Origin: CAZTTH01 sp964615975
Lineage (GTDB): Bacteria > Verrucomicrobiota > Lentisphaeria > JABSQK01 > JAJFLO01
Assembly (NCBI GenBank): GCA_964615975.1
Contig: CAZTTH010000039.1
Location: 1 to 33,122, forward strand
Direction of reading: 5' to 3'
DNA: 33,122 nucleotides
Both the position numbers and the translations under genes were made by a program. A model generated the notes under the pieces. That model saw only the letters and a list, made by a program, of their open reading frames with translations, made no database searches and was not told the origin of the DNA. How positions within the stretch are numbered: the stretch's first letter is position 1; each line of letters opens with the position of its first letter. Positions 1-9,598 of this stretch are shown here, piece after piece.

Positions 1-54
1 TCCTAATCCATGCCGCCAGCTTTCATTCTGAGCCAGGATCAAACTCTCCAAATA
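1..54 (-). rRNA. rrs: 16S ribosomal RNA, 5' end only
   Basis: The reverse complement of bases 28-47 is the near-universal 16S 5' segment (27F primer site, AGAGTTTGATCCTGGCTCAG). It is followed toward base 1 by the usual GCTGGCGGC block. Taking E. coli position 8 at base 47 places the mature 5' end near base 54. The gene runs off the left edge of the window. The GGATTAGG segment after the conserved block resembles some PVC-group sequences, but about 50 nt cannot place the organism. Confidence 0.97.
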
Positions 55-178
55 TAATTGGATTGATCCGAACTAACCGGATTCATCCTTTGTTGCTTTC
101 ACTGGTTTTTCATGGTTATGATCAACCAGCAATCTCTTCAAAGGATATTAAAAACTCGCCATATATCGCACTATTCAA

Positions 179-192
179 TTGTCAAAGATCAT
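179..192 (-). promoter_or_regulatory. boxA-like rRNA antitermination site
   Basis: The minus strand reads ATGATCTTTGACAA. This matches the core of the boxA consensus (TGCTCTTTAACA), bound by NusB/S10 to prevent premature termination of rRNA transcription. It lies between the predicted promoter and the 16S start, about 125 nt upstream of the latter, which is the expected place. Confidence 0.6.
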
Positions 193-217
193 TTGTTCTT
201 TATTAAAAAGGAATGTT

Positions 218-246
218 AGTATACCGATAAGAACATTCGAAAGCAA
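218..246 (-). promoter_or_regulatory. rRNA operon promoter with AT-rich upstream element
   Basis: On the minus strand a -35 TTGCTT (bases 241-246) and a -10 TATACT (218-223) are separated by exactly 17 bp. Directly upstream (about 250-282) is an A/T-only-like tract resembling an UP element, which binds the RNA polymerase alpha subunit at rRNA promoters. Transcription would start near base 211 and give a leader of about 155 nt before the 16S 5' end. The position, spacing and upstream tract fit an rRNA promoter; none of this is experimentally shown. Confidence 0.7.
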
Positions 247-653
247 ACGGTTTTATTATCTTTTTTTATAATTTTTTATCCTTAATTCGAACTTACGATG
301 TGCCAATGAATTACATTGATTTAACTGCACTTTTATTCGGGGTTGCCATAAGGTTGCGATTCGCTTTTCGTTAAATTTCCTACCTCCCGATGGTGAAATC
401 ATTCCCCACGCTTCCGAAATCACGCAATTACGATTCGTAACTCATAATCTATTGTAATTAAACTTGTTACCCATCGGCATTAGACGTCGCGTGCCCAAAA
501 AATCATTCCTTATTTTTACCAAGAGGCCTAAAAATGGAATGGTCAGTGAAGATGAGGCTGGAACTTTCACCATTTGATTACTCCAGCAGACAAACATCGC
601 CACCTAAATTGTCCGCTTATTCACTAATAAGTATAGTTGTGTTTGCAGATAAA

Positions 654-1487
654 TCAATTGCCCATATCTGGAGCCATGACGATACGAAATCCGATAAAAT
701 AATCTTGGCTGGCTGGGTCATAATATTGCCTGTAATCAGGTGAGCAGACACTGATATCATGATACCAACTGCCCCCTCGCAAAGCCTTAAAGTAATGCTC
801 TTTAGTTGATTGTATATGGGTTAGCTCAATCACCTCATCTTCAGTATCTAGACACCATTCTGCCAGATTGCCGAATAAATCGTATAAATCAAAGTGGGTT
901 GGTGATTTCAAGCCAATTTCATGACTTGTACCCAAACTATTGCCAGAAAACCAAGCAAATTTTTCAAGATTCGGATTCGGTGTATTTACTACACCAGCCT
1001 GAGCGCAATACTGCCATTCCAATTCACTCGGCAGACGGTAGCGATACCCTTTGGGAATACGACCTTTATGATTTTCCATTACGTTCAGGAGTAGACAAAA
1101 TTGTTGTGCATCATTCCAGTTAACACTGTCAACCGGGCGTTTTAATCCATAAAAATTACTGGGATTATTGCCCATGATTTTTTGATATTGTTGCTGAGTT
1201 ACTTCATACTTTCCCATCCATATCGGATCCGATAATTCAACCGCAAGCGGAACCAACTCTCCCACTCTTAATGGCATATGGTAAACACCCTGACTTATCG
1301 GATTCATGATAAGTTCCAATTCCGGAATTACCCAAACCTTACCAAATTCCGGTACGCTCCCCAATACAACTACTTCCTGTGCTTGTTCGGCTGAGGAGGT
1401 AGGCGAGAGATATACAATGCGACGACATCCCATGATCAATGTCGCAACCATGCACATGCTAATCAACATTAATTGCTGCTTCATCAT
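654..1487 (-). CDS. Formylglycine-generating-enzyme-like (SUMF1 domain) lipoprotein
   Basis: The 277-residue product begins with a lipoprotein signal peptide ending IMGC (Cys21), so it is probably anchored in a membrane facing the periplasm. From about residue 88 it carries the FGE-sulfatase/SUMF1 fold: GKYEVTQQQYQ, NPSNF, PVDSVNWNDAQQFC, YRLPSELEWQYCAQAG, GNLAEWC, RGGSW and a final GFRIV. True sulfatase-activating FGEs bind copper through two cysteines after the GGS motif. Here the first is replaced (GGSWYHD) and only the second position (ISVC) is Cys, so sulfatase-activating chemistry is doubtful. Many lipoprotein SUMF1 proteins are non-catalytic or modify other targets. No sulfatase gene is in the window. 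Only a weak ribosome-binding site is seen. Confidence 0.88.
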   Translation of the reverse strand: MMKQQLMLISMCMVATLIMGCRRIVYLSPTSSAEQAQEVVVLGSVPEFGKVWVIPELELIMNPISQGVYHMPLRVGELVPLAVELSDPIWMGKYEVTQQQYQKIMGNNPSNFYGLKRPVDSVNWNDAQQFCLLLNVMENHKGRIPKGYRYRLPSELEWQYCAQAGVVNTPNPNLEKFAWFSGNSLGTSHEIGLKSPTHFDLYDLFGNLAEWCLDTEDEVIELTHIQSTKEHYFKALRGGSWYHDISVCSPDYRQYYDPASQDYFIGFRIVMAPDMGN

Positions 1488-1688
1488 ATTTTTGTAAGAC
1501 CTTAATTTCTTTAACCTGATCGTTAGGCATAAAATATCAACAAAGCCCGATTAATGCCAAATCGATTGATTAAAGTTCCTATTTATTAATTCTGTTAAAA
1601 AATTTAACCCGATTAAGTATGTCAGTGGATGAATCAATATTATATCACTAACTTATAACAATCTGTTACGAGAAATTTATAAAACTGC

Positions 1689-3488
1689 TTATTCTAAACG
1701 ATATACCCAGTACCCAAGTCCAGGAAAAAGCAGGTCGCGCAAATACAAGGGCAGCCAGTTGCCCTCAATCATAAACATGTTTTCATTTTGTTGATCCCAT
1801 CCCCATACGTAATTTCCTCCTCTCTCATGCACGGTAGATATATTGATGACGCGTCGCCCCCCTACCCCGATTAGATTCCAGCCCCCCACTAACACATCAA
1901 TGTTTTTTTCCGGATCGGTGCCATGAATCGGGATGGTTTTGGCGACCGCACTGAATAGCCAATATCCATGAAAAGGGAGCATTTGACTTGTCCGTGGTAT
2001 CAATCGATATGATTTCCCATTCCAAGACCAGACAATCGTGTCTGATTCGGGGAATAATTCGGCAAAACTAGCATGAGAAAGCAAATGTACTGGAGTAGAA
2101 ATTAAATTCCAACCAGGTTTAATCTGTATAACGGGTTCATAGATGGCTATCACCGTCACATCACTACGGATAACCTGATTGAAATTTTGATTTACGATTT
2201 CTTGATCAATGTCATTGTCTCCGAGGATTAACCAGTGCAGGAAATTACGGGTAGTATTGCCAATTTCCATGGAGGAAGGTGCGGTCAAATCGACCACCTG
2301 GTTGGCGGCAACAAGAAACTGATAATTGGTCTGCCCATTATGCCCGGTATTGCTGGAGATGGGAATACTTCCCATCGGATGGCTTGTAACACTAACCAGA
2401 TTGCCAATGCCATAAACTGCTGTTGCGGTGGTTACTTCACTAAACGTAAAGGAAAGTGAATTCATTCCTTGCGGTTGAATTTGTCCGTCTTTTTCCCAAT
2501 AAAGAAATTTATAATCCCCTGTCGTTTTTGGTGAAGCAATCAATGTCACGGTCAGATTATTGGCAACTGAAAGCGAATAAGATGTAATACCAGGATGGCT
2601 CCCCGAGATGCTGACGCCATCAATCTTATCACCATTCAGATTCTTTGCCTGTACCTGCAAATTAAATTGCCGATTCAGATCCAGGAACCGAATGTCATCA
2701 ATGAATATGGTTTTCGTGACATCATTACCACCACTGTCAAAACGAACCATATTGATTTGTATTCGTGTGATATCAGAAAAGTCAAATGGTCGATTTTGGG
2801 TGGGAGATTCCTGAAAAAATCCAGGTTGATTATCTGTTCGTGGGATTAGTGGTATCAACACCTGAGTGTAATGATCCGAAATCTGCGCCAGATTCAACCG
2901 GGTAATAGCGGTTTGTTTCCATGTACTGCCACTGCTCATGGAGATGACATTACCCTGACTATCCTTAACCTCTTCTCCCCCCTCACCAATAACGATTTTC
3001 ATCTCAACAAAACGGATTGTATCGATGCTTGTCGTCGATCGTACCCAATAGGAAACATGAGTATAATCTGGAGTGTTATTATTGCTAGTGAGATTAATGG
3101 GTTGAGTGAATACTTTAGCAAATCCGATGGTGTTTCCAGCACTGAATCCCCCCGGCTTGGTCGCTAATTTGAGCGCAAATTGACCCGAATGAACTGGATC
3201 ATCTACCAATTCGAATGCCCCTGAATCTTCGCCAAAAGTTGTGTAGTTTCCCCCAGCGGCCAATCCCTGTTCGAAATTATCGACAAAGTCTTGGAGAATA
3301 AATATCGATGTGGGCGCAATTTTCGGCATTGTCACATCCTGTGAAAACACGGGAAGGACATTACCCGCAGATAATGCGATTAACCATACGATGAGATATC
3401 GGCAATGGTGATGTACAGTCGCTCTGCCTGATCGTTTAAGATTATGATTCATTTGATTTATTATTTCATCCGCGCGAGATACCGCCAT
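1689..3488 (-). CDS. Secreted modular protein: beta-sandwich, two bacterial repeats, paired GWN modules
   Basis: About 599 residues. A hydrophobic signal segment lies near residues 30-51, after an unusually long basic N-terminus. Starting at the internal Met (about base 3452) would give a more normal signal peptide. Residues ~55-270 form a carbohydrate-binding/CIA30-like beta-sandwich ending in IFIDDIRFLD. Residues ~275-455 hold two InlB-B/bacterial-repeat-like units with FLYWEKDG and FLHWLILG cores. The C-terminus has two copies of a GWNLI...GYW module (see findings). The motif ILQDFVDNF after the signal peptide is shared with the next upstream gene, which marks the two as relatives. Substrate unknown; cell-surface or secreted location inferred. 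Confidence 0.72.
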   Translation of the reverse strand: MAVSRADEIINQMNHNLKRSGRATVHHHCRYLIVWLIALSAGNVLPVFSQDVTMPKIAPTSIFILQDFVDNFEQGLAAGGNYTTFGEDSGAFELVDDPVHSGQFALKLATKPGGFSAGNTIGFAKVFTQPINLTSNNNTPDYTHVSYWVRSTTSIDTIRFVEMKIVIGEGGEEVKDSQGNVISMSSGSTWKQTAITRLNLAQISDHYTQVLIPLIPRTDNQPGFFQESPTQNRPFDFSDITRIQINMVRFDSGGNDVTKTIFIDDIRFLDLNRQFNLQVQAKNLNGDKIDGVSISGSHPGITSYSLSVANNLTVTLIASPKTTGDYKFLYWEKDGQIQPQGMNSLSFTFSEVTTATAVYGIGNLVSVTSHPMGSIPISSNTGHNGQTNYQFLVAANQVVDLTAPSSMEIGNTTRNFLHWLILGDNDIDQEIVNQNFNQVIRSDVTVIAIYEPVIQIKPGWNLISTPVHLLSHASFAELFPESDTIVWSWNGKSYRLIPRTSQMLPFHGYWLFSAVAKTIPIHGTDPEKNIDVLVGGWNLIGVGGRRVINISTVHERGGNYVWGWDQQNENMFMIEGNWLPLYLRDLLFPGLGYWVYRLE

Positions 3489-3595
3489 CAAAACCCAATC
3501 ACCCTATTACTCAATTCCGTCATTACCTCCCCATCACGACTGGACAGCCATCAGTTTATGAAATGAGGAGGGTGGATTTTCGTTGGTCCGTTTGC

Positions 3596-4609
3596 CTAGC
3601 GTTGTTCTACCTTGATTTCGACAATATCAGCGATGGATGTGGCAGTATAGGTGTAGGTCGCCACCCCGGATGAATCTGTTGTTTTGGTATCATCAATCAC
3701 TTGATTCGCTCTTCCCGGATTTACCGTAAATCTCAGATTCACTCCATTTTGCCCAACTCCTGTGGCATTGGTTACCTTGGCAGTTAGGGTTACGGTGGCA
3801 GAACCATCGCCTTTTACAAAAACCTTGTCTTGCTTAACCGTCAACACATTGTTATTAAAGAAGTTAATGTCATCGATGAGAACTCCGCGTTGTTTACCAG
3901 TATCACCATTGCCGCGTATGGTAATGCCGACCGCGGTAATGTTATTCTTTAATAAGGAAAAATCGGTTTCCGATTCCCTATTGGTCGGGGCAACAGATCG
4001 GGTAAAATCACTATTGTCCAGTTGTGAAACAATACGGGTATAACTTGAAGTCAGATCAGAAAGTTTGACCGGCACACTTTGCGTCCATGTGCTGCCGGTA
4101 AATGAATCATTGGGATTCTCTGGAGTAATATCGCCGCCATTGCCAACGACAATTTCGATAACGATATCCACGGGACTGTTGGCAACGGAAGGAGAATTGC
4201 CGGTAGCATCCTTTATGTAATAAGAGATGGCATTATAACCGGTGACATCAAATTTGGCGTTCGCGGCATCAGTTAAATTTAACGGGTCGATTTTTTTTAG
4301 AAATCCAATTAATTGCTGGGATGTGGTAGCGCCAAATCCGGTGCCTACGGTATACAGTTGAATCGCGGCATCTCCGGCTCCCAATCGTCCGGCGTTTTCA
4401 AGGGTCTTGAATTGATTCACATCCACGACATTACCGAAGGGAGTTAAAGGTCCCCCTGCATTGAGCCCATGATTGAAATTATCGACGTAATCCTGCAGGA
4501 CAAATACCGATACTGGATCAATCTGAGTCGAGTTAACACCCTGCCCCATAACGACCAACTGACTCGCTAATGTTAGAAAAAAACAAATTCTGAATAATGG
4601 TGTTTTCAT
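3596..4609 (-). CDS. Secreted protein with beta-sandwich and Big-1-like domain
   Basis: 337 residues with a clear signal peptide (1-~22, ending VVMGQG) and a good ribosome-binding site (AAAGGA, 6-7 nt before ATG). Residues ~35-250 form a beta-sandwich related to the neighbouring 1689-3488 product: shared VLQDYVDNF start, SGSTW-like strand and LIDDINFF end. Residues ~255-335 resemble a Big-1/invasin-type Ig domain, with DKVFVKGDGSATVTLTAKV and the DSSGVATYTYTA strand. The final EIKVE is also found at the end of the 4859-8125 product. It ends in a TAG stop. Function unknown; an exported adhesion or polysaccharide-binding role is inferred. Confidence 0.72.
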   Translation of the reverse strand: MKTPLFRICFFLTLASQLVVMGQGVNSTQIDPVSVFVLQDYVDNFNHGLNAGGPLTPFGNVVDVNQFKTLENAGRLGAGDAAIQLYTVGTGFGATTSQQLIGFLKKIDPLNLTDAANAKFDVTGYNAISYYIKDATGNSPSVANSPVDIVIEIVVGNGGDITPENPNDSFTGSTWTQSVPVKLSDLTSSYTRIVSQLDNSDFTRSVAPTNRESETDFSLLKNNITAVGITIRGNGDTGKQRGVLIDDINFFNNNVLTVKQDKVFVKGDGSATVTLTAKVTNATGVGQNGVNLRFTVNPGRANQVIDDTKTTDSSGVATYTYTATSIADIVEIKVEQR

Positions 4610-4858
4610 ATGATTTCCTTTTATCTGTTAAGGTTAATTATTATTGAAGATTTAATGATCAATAATTCTATTATGATTATTGAAAACATGAGTCATGATC
4701 ATGTGATAATTATTTAGTCAGTGTTATTCCTCCTTTTTACTCATGATAAATAGAATTTTTTGATGGTTTAGATTAATAAGATAAGATTGTGACTCGGGTA
4801 TTTTATAATTGAAATCCCTTTTTAATGCTCTGCTTTAGTGATCAATAAAATTAAATTT

Positions 4859-7800
4859 TCAAGGCAAAATCTCCACTTTGATTTCCGCGACTGCCGGTTC
4901 ACTGGTTACCATAAATACAATCCCGGTTTTGCCATCGCTGTCGGTCGGACGGATCAGGGTTTGTACCCCGTCGGGATCAACCCCATCCACGAAACTGCCA
5001 TTGCCTTTGACAATTGAGAACATGATATTTTGATTGGCAACCGCTTGCGGGCGACGCAACACGGCATAAATCCCGATCTCGGATTGACCATCGGCCTTAT
5101 GAAAAATAGAATCCTGAGTAACAAACAACCGTGATTTGGGAAGATAAGGATTTAATACCGGCAATGTTTTGCTGAAATATGACCAGGCAGTGGGTGCCAG
5201 TGCGATTTGGTCATTTCCTACAAGCTCGGCATCATCTTCGAGAGTATCCACATCATCAAGATCGACACAAACATATTGATCTCCCAAATGGGTGGGATAA
5301 CCACCGGATGGGTCGCGAACCTTGCGGATATTTTCATGGAGAATATTCAGCCTATCCATGTTGCTGCTGGTTCCACCACCACTATCGATCATTATCTTTA
5401 GCGCTACCGCAAGTTGAGCCGCGCCTTCGATCCAAACCTTCTGGGAAGCATCAATGTCACCATTCCCATGGCAATTGGTATCCGGATCATTTTCTCTGAA
5501 TTTCGGCCCGGCAATCAAGCGATCCGGGTGAAGATAGTTCTGAGTCTTGAAAAGATGTACAAAGATATAGTCGAGCACTTGACCAATCGCAATGGTCGCA
5601 TTTCCACTAGAGACATTCGGTCCGGGCAAACTGAGAAATGGTGATAACTGCGCGTCAACTGATGTGTTCCCTATCCGACCTGCAGCGATTTCGAATCTGC
5701 CTGCGGTCTCATTAAAAAGCTGGTTGATCATAAATGATCTAATCAAATCTGCTTTGGTAGAATACTGGTTGGCTTCCAATTCAGATACCCCATCCATTAA
5801 TGCTAGAAAACGCAATGCCGAATAGGCTTCCCCCTGATGCTCAGTAACAAAAGTAGAAGTATCGGTGTCGCGTGAATAAATACCCCCAAGATTGTTGCCA
5901 GAAGTTGCTTGACGATTTATCATAAAATTCCCCAATGCGACAGCAACATCCATGAATTGCCGATCATTGGTAAACATCGCATAATAGTTGAGCGCCATCA
6001 ATAGCCAGGCATTATTGCCCGATGTCACCGGTGTCGACAAACCGTCCACAGGAACGGGGATATTCCCATTCCCGGATTTGTACACATCATAAAATCCGCC
6101 AGCATTTACCCCGGTGTTGATCTGCAAGCTTCTCAATGTTGTTAACGCATTCCTCACATAAGCAATCATCGCTGGATCTGCGTAAGAATCCAAGACACCT
6201 CGATGCACGAAGCAGAATATTGCCAACGCGTTGACATAAATATGGAACGTATGATCAATAGTACCTTCACCAGCCATTACATTAAAAAATAATTTGCTGG
6301 TATCATCACGGTGATTAAGGATAAAATTTAGTTCGTCATCCTTTCCCAATCCATTGCGAAAATGAGTCGAGTGGGACCCGATTATGCCTGGATTCGCCTG
6401 GAGAGAGACGGTAATCGTGACGGATTCCATCGCGGTTGAAATCGGTCCTCTTAGATACGCGTAAACGATGTGAGGATTCTCATTCATCACCACCACGGAG
6501 GTTTGCTGGCCATCATCAAATGTAATCAATTCTCCACGGTCACTGGTTAAATTGATATTGCCAATTGGGTTGCTGATTAGATCGCCATTGATGTCATGTG
6601 CGGTTATCCTGATGGGAAAAATCTCACCCCAAAAAGGGTTGGTTCCCGCGTCTGGGAATTCAACCTGAAATTGGGTGATTGTGTCAGCTGATGGAGGTAA
6701 TAATTGGATTGGAATTGTCGCCACTACATGCGCCAAGTCATCAACGACAAAAATGCTTTGCTCTCCGACACCTGAAGCGACTATAAAGTCTTGGGTAATT
6801 GATCCGGATGAGTTATTAAATCCAGATGCGGAATCAGGGACAACAGTTCCTTCATTAGAAACGGATATTGAAACCGGACCGGTAAAATTTTGCAGCGCCT
6901 GTCCAGTTTCATCCTTCAATTCAATTTTTAATTGAATCGACTGTCCAACTGAAAAAGTACTGGATGTTAATGGCGTTACATGTATCCGATTCGGATGCTT
7001 TTGGATTGATAAGGCGATTTGATCGATGGCAATAGATCCGGTTGCTGCCAGCGGAAAAGTCAATGAAAATGATTTTATATTTTGAGCACTGATTGGCGGC
7101 ACAAAATTGGCCAACACAATATTGTGAGTAGTGAATTGAGGGAGAATCGAACCGGCATTTAGATTCAAGCTTGAATTGAATAATGATCCAGCCCTAAAAT
7201 TCGCCGTCATGGCTTCATTTCCCGAACTGCCGCGTATTCTCAAGATGAGATAGTTATAATTGCTGATGTTTACCCCGCTATTTCCAAGCACGGAATACCA
7301 GTAATCAGTGGCATGATCCCAGGTTAAAGTCAAAACTCCATCCTCAATCACACGATCATTGTTATTGCCAATGCCATTGGGATTCATGGTGCCGTCATCA
7401 TCGGTGACATATCCCAGGGTGTTCAGGTTATTTTCATTGTAACGGGTTGCCGGACTGAAGTTGTCGATTAATCCCGTGGTAAGCAAAGGTCTATCATGTG
7501 CTTCTATCAACGTAACATCATCCACATGAATGATCCGAGCTGTATCCGTGGTCGTGATATTGTTGCGATAGAGTATGACATTAAATGCGGTGATCTGCTT
7601 AAGGTTGAAATCGGCGGGGCCATCGAAGTTATCAAGCGACAAGGGGATTTCCAAACGCATAAACTGATTCAATGCGGATGCCAGATTGGGGCGTAACCCC
7701 TCCTTCAATTCAAGTGCCTTGCCAGCGCTGTCTATCAGTGAAATGCCAATGGTGCGAATACTGTCATTGTTGCTGCTGCGCCAGTAAAACGAAATCGAAC

Positions 7801-8125
7801 TGACATTTAACCCATTGATGGCGGGATTGAAAGCCTTTTTGGCGCCGATACCAAATCCCCTGAAGAAACTAGTGGGGGTTGCCAGTCGCATTGATGAAGC
7901 GCCGCTATTGAATATGCTGCCGGTTTTTTGCAGATTGCCAGAGATAAAATCTTCGCCAAAACCACTCCAGGTAAAGGTCCCTTCAAAATTGTCAATTATT
8001 TGATTGCCATGTGCAAATTTCCCCGCGACTAGAAAGACAAGGATAAAGATATTTATCATCAACCAATTTTTGCTGGTTTTCACAATGGTAATCGTGTCTA
8101 ATTTCAATTCATTTTCAAGCGCCAT
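4859..8125 (-). CDS. Large secreted protein with glycosidase-like alpha/alpha-toroid domain
   Basis: 1088 residues. The signal peptide is around residues 23-40 (INIFILVFLVAGKFAHG). The true start may be Met23 (base ~8059), because neither start has a good ribosome-binding site. Two tandem jelly-roll modules follow (~40-205, ending IHVDDVTLIE, and ~215-370). Next come one or two Ig-like domains (~375-580). A helical segment (~590-990) includes HTFHIYVNALAIF, NNAWLLMALNYYAMF, EHQGEAYSALRFLALM and VWIEGAAQLAVAL. The regularly spaced Trp/Glu/Ala-rich helices resemble six-hairpin glycosidases. A C-terminal Big-1-like domain (~1000-1088) ends in EIKVEILP. I infer an exported polysaccharide-active enzyme; the catalytic residues and substrate are not identifiable by eye. 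Confidence 0.7.
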   Translation of the reverse strand: MALENELKLDTITIVKTSKNWLMINIFILVFLVAGKFAHGNQIIDNFEGTFTWSGFGEDFISGNLQKTGSIFNSGASSMRLATPTSFFRGFGIGAKKAFNPAINGLNVSSISFYWRSSNNDSIRTIGISLIDSAGKALELKEGLRPNLASALNQFMRLEIPLSLDNFDGPADFNLKQITAFNVILYRNNITTTDTARIIHVDDVTLIEAHDRPLLTTGLIDNFSPATRYNENNLNTLGYVTDDDGTMNPNGIGNNNDRVIEDGVLTLTWDHATDYWYSVLGNSGVNISNYNYLILRIRGSSGNEAMTANFRAGSLFNSSLNLNAGSILPQFTTHNIVLANFVPPISAQNIKSFSLTFPLAATGSIAIDQIALSIQKHPNRIHVTPLTSSTFSVGQSIQLKIELKDETGQALQNFTGPVSISVSNEGTVVPDSASGFNNSSGSITQDFIVASGVGEQSIFVVDDLAHVVATIPIQLLPPSADTITQFQVEFPDAGTNPFWGEIFPIRITAHDINGDLISNPIGNINLTSDRGELITFDDGQQTSVVVMNENPHIVYAYLRGPISTAMESVTITVSLQANPGIIGSHSTHFRNGLGKDDELNFILNHRDDTSKLFFNVMAGEGTIDHTFHIYVNALAIFCFVHRGVLDSYADPAMIAYVRNALTTLRSLQINTGVNAGGFYDVYKSGNGNIPVPVDGLSTPVTSGNNAWLLMALNYYAMFTNDRQFMDVAVALGNFMINRQATSGNNLGGIYSRDTDTSTFVTEHQGEAYSALRFLALMDGVSELEANQYSTKADLIRSFMINQLFNETAGRFEIAAGRIGNTSVDAQLSPFLSLPGPNVSSGNATIAIGQVLDYIFVHLFKTQNYLHPDRLIAGPKFRENDPDTNCHGNGDIDASQKVWIEGAAQLAVALKIMIDSGGGTSSNMDRLNILHENIRKVRDPSGGYPTHLGDQYVCVDLDDVDTLEDDAELVGNDQIALAPTAWSYFSKTLPVLNPYLPKSRLFVTQDSIFHKADGQSEIGIYAVLRRPQAVANQNIMFSIVKGNGSFVDGVDPDGVQTLIRPTDSDGKTGIVFMVTSEPAVAEIKVEILP

Positions 8126-8229
8126 TCATTGTTTTTGCGGCAATATCTCTCAATCTCATGAGTCAAAAGCTTATGCTCTAAGTTAATGAAATATGTTCCA
8201 TCACCAGTATAATTTGAGTGGGGTATAAA

Positions 8230-8823
8230 TTACTGAAATATCAAGGTTGGATTTTGGATGATAATGCGATCCTGTTCCGTGTTATCCCCGACCGGTTTGG
8301 CAAAGAGCAGTTTGATTACTTGAACTTTATCCCAATCCGCATCAGAGAAGGTTCTGGAGGTCACATCGGGTTTATCCTTGATCATGTCAGCGACATTTAT
8401 GAGTATCGTCTGAGCTTCCGCGGTTATATCCTTGGCTTTGCCTACCTCAAATACCAGGTTGGCATCATCCTTGGTGGCGATGGCAGCAAAAATTTTGGTT
8501 TTACTCCCGTTCATGGTTTTTACCGAAACCTGAATTGATTTCAACTTTTTCCCATTCACGGGTTGAGGTGTGGTATAGAGGCATCCAATCCCCCATACCG
8601 ATTCCAACCAGCCCACATCAATGGTTATTTCCCCATTTTCTGGTTGGGCCGATGAATCCAACACCCCCTGACCAAAAATCGTCCAGCCCGCTTTGGCTCC
8701 ATCCCCAATCAACAATTGATTCTGCGCGTGGAGGTGAAAAGCCAGAGCTTGCATGATTCCGAGTAAAATTATCAATTTGGTGCTGGTGGTTGTCGCATGA
8801 GTTATTAAATCCGTTGGTTTCAT
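8230..8823 (-). CDS. Small exported protein, GGW-family paralogue 1
   Basis: 197 residues from the ATG at 8821-8823. I chose this start because it has a Shine-Dalgarno (CGGAG, ~10 nt upstream) and sits directly before a signal peptide (IILLGIMQALAFHLHA). The mature part is one ~165-residue beta-rich domain: AGWTIFGQGVLDSS, VWGIG, VNGKKLKSIQVSVKT, GSKTKIFAAIATKDDA, SDADWDKVQVIKLLFAKP and a final QNPTLIF. The same pattern occurs in the next two genes. I do not recognise a named family. The alternating beta pattern suggests a galactose-binding-like sandwich related to CBM/CIA30 domains, but this is inference. Confidence 0.75.
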   Translation of the reverse strand: MKPTDLITHATTTSTKLIILLGIMQALAFHLHAQNQLLIGDGAKAGWTIFGQGVLDSSAQPENGEITIDVGWLESVWGIGCLYTTPQPVNGKKLKSIQVSVKTMNGSKTKIFAAIATKDDANLVFEVGKAKDITAEAQTILINVADMIKDKPDVTSRTFSDADWDKVQVIKLLFAKPVGDNTEQDRIIIQNPTLIFQ

Positions 8824-9040
8824 TGGGGTATTTCTCCGTGATAAAAATATTAAATTGTTCTCCAAACATTGCGTACTTGCAAACTGGATCAGGGTATCAA
8901 TCTCTGATATTATCATACCCATGAGGTTGAGACCCCTGTCATTCTCTGGTTACCATTATTCTGGTAAAAAAAGTCAGACTATAGGAAATGTCAGCCGGGA
9001 AGGCAAGCCTGATTTGCGAAAATGAACAAAGGAATCTTTA

Positions 9041-9598
9041 TTATTCATTCGTCATAATGAGCTCCGGGTTGCGGATCAGAATGACATCTCGCATAACCTG
9101 TCCTTTTTCCGGCTTGGCAAAAAGCACTTTGAAGATTTGGATCTTTTCCCAATCCGCAGATAAAAAACTTCGTGAGGTAGCTTCTGGTTTGCTAATCACC
9201 ATTTCACTAACGGGAAATTCAAAATTTTGCCATTGATCCGTTAACGGCAACGCTTTTTTTCTTTCAATTTCCATGCTGGCATCATCCTTGGTGGCAACCC
9301 CGGTATAAATTTTGGTTTGACTGCCTTTTTCCGTTTTGGCCTTTATTCGAATCGCCCGAATATTTTTCCCATTCATCGGTAGTGGCAGACTATGAATGGT
9401 CCCGATTCCCCACGTCGCGCGCTCCCAATTTACATGTATTTTGATTTCTTTTTCTTTGACATTGATCGCGGAGTCTTCAAATCCAAGACCAAACCCCTGC
9501 CAACCTCCCTTGGCATGCCCCTGAGTCATCAGGACCTGACCTCCCCAGGCAATTAGAGTTACAAAAACAACAATCATCACGCATAATAGTTTTTTCAT
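9041..9598 (-). CDS. Small exported protein, GGW-family paralogue 2
   Basis: 185 residues from the ATG at 9596-9598. This start has a strong ribosome-binding site (AAAGGAG, 5 nt spacer) that lies inside a possible longer frame, and it leads straight into a signal peptide (KKLLCVMIVVFVTLIAWGG). The mature domain repeats the family pattern: GGWQGFGLGFEDSA, ATWGIG, MNGKNIRAIRIKAKT, GSQTKIYTGVATKDDA, SADWEKIQIFKVLFAKP, IRNPELI. It lies downstream of, and divergent from, paralogue 3, with 367 bp between them. Function unknown. Confidence 0.78.
   Translation of the reverse strand: MKKLLCVMIVVFVTLIAWGGQVLMTQGHAKGGWQGFGLGFEDSAINVKEKEIKIHVNWERATWGIGTIHSLPLPMNGKNIRAIRIKAKTEKGSQTKIYTGVATKDDASMEIERKKALPLTDQWQNFEFPVSEMVISKPEATSRSFLSADWEKIQIFKVLFAKPEKGQVMRDVILIRNPELIMTNE

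Larger units (their letters stand above)
55..653. other. rRNA leader and upstream non-coding region
   Basis: This stretch holds the 16S leader (about 55-211), the boxA-like site, the promoter and its AT-rich upstream tract. Bases 290-653 lie between the promoter and the 3' end of the lipoprotein gene. Apart from a small hairpin (616-631, cttatt/aataag) downstream of that gene I see no convincing gene or signal there. A 69-codon open frame at 534-743 overlaps the lipoprotein gene and shows no protein-like features. Confidence 0.6.
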
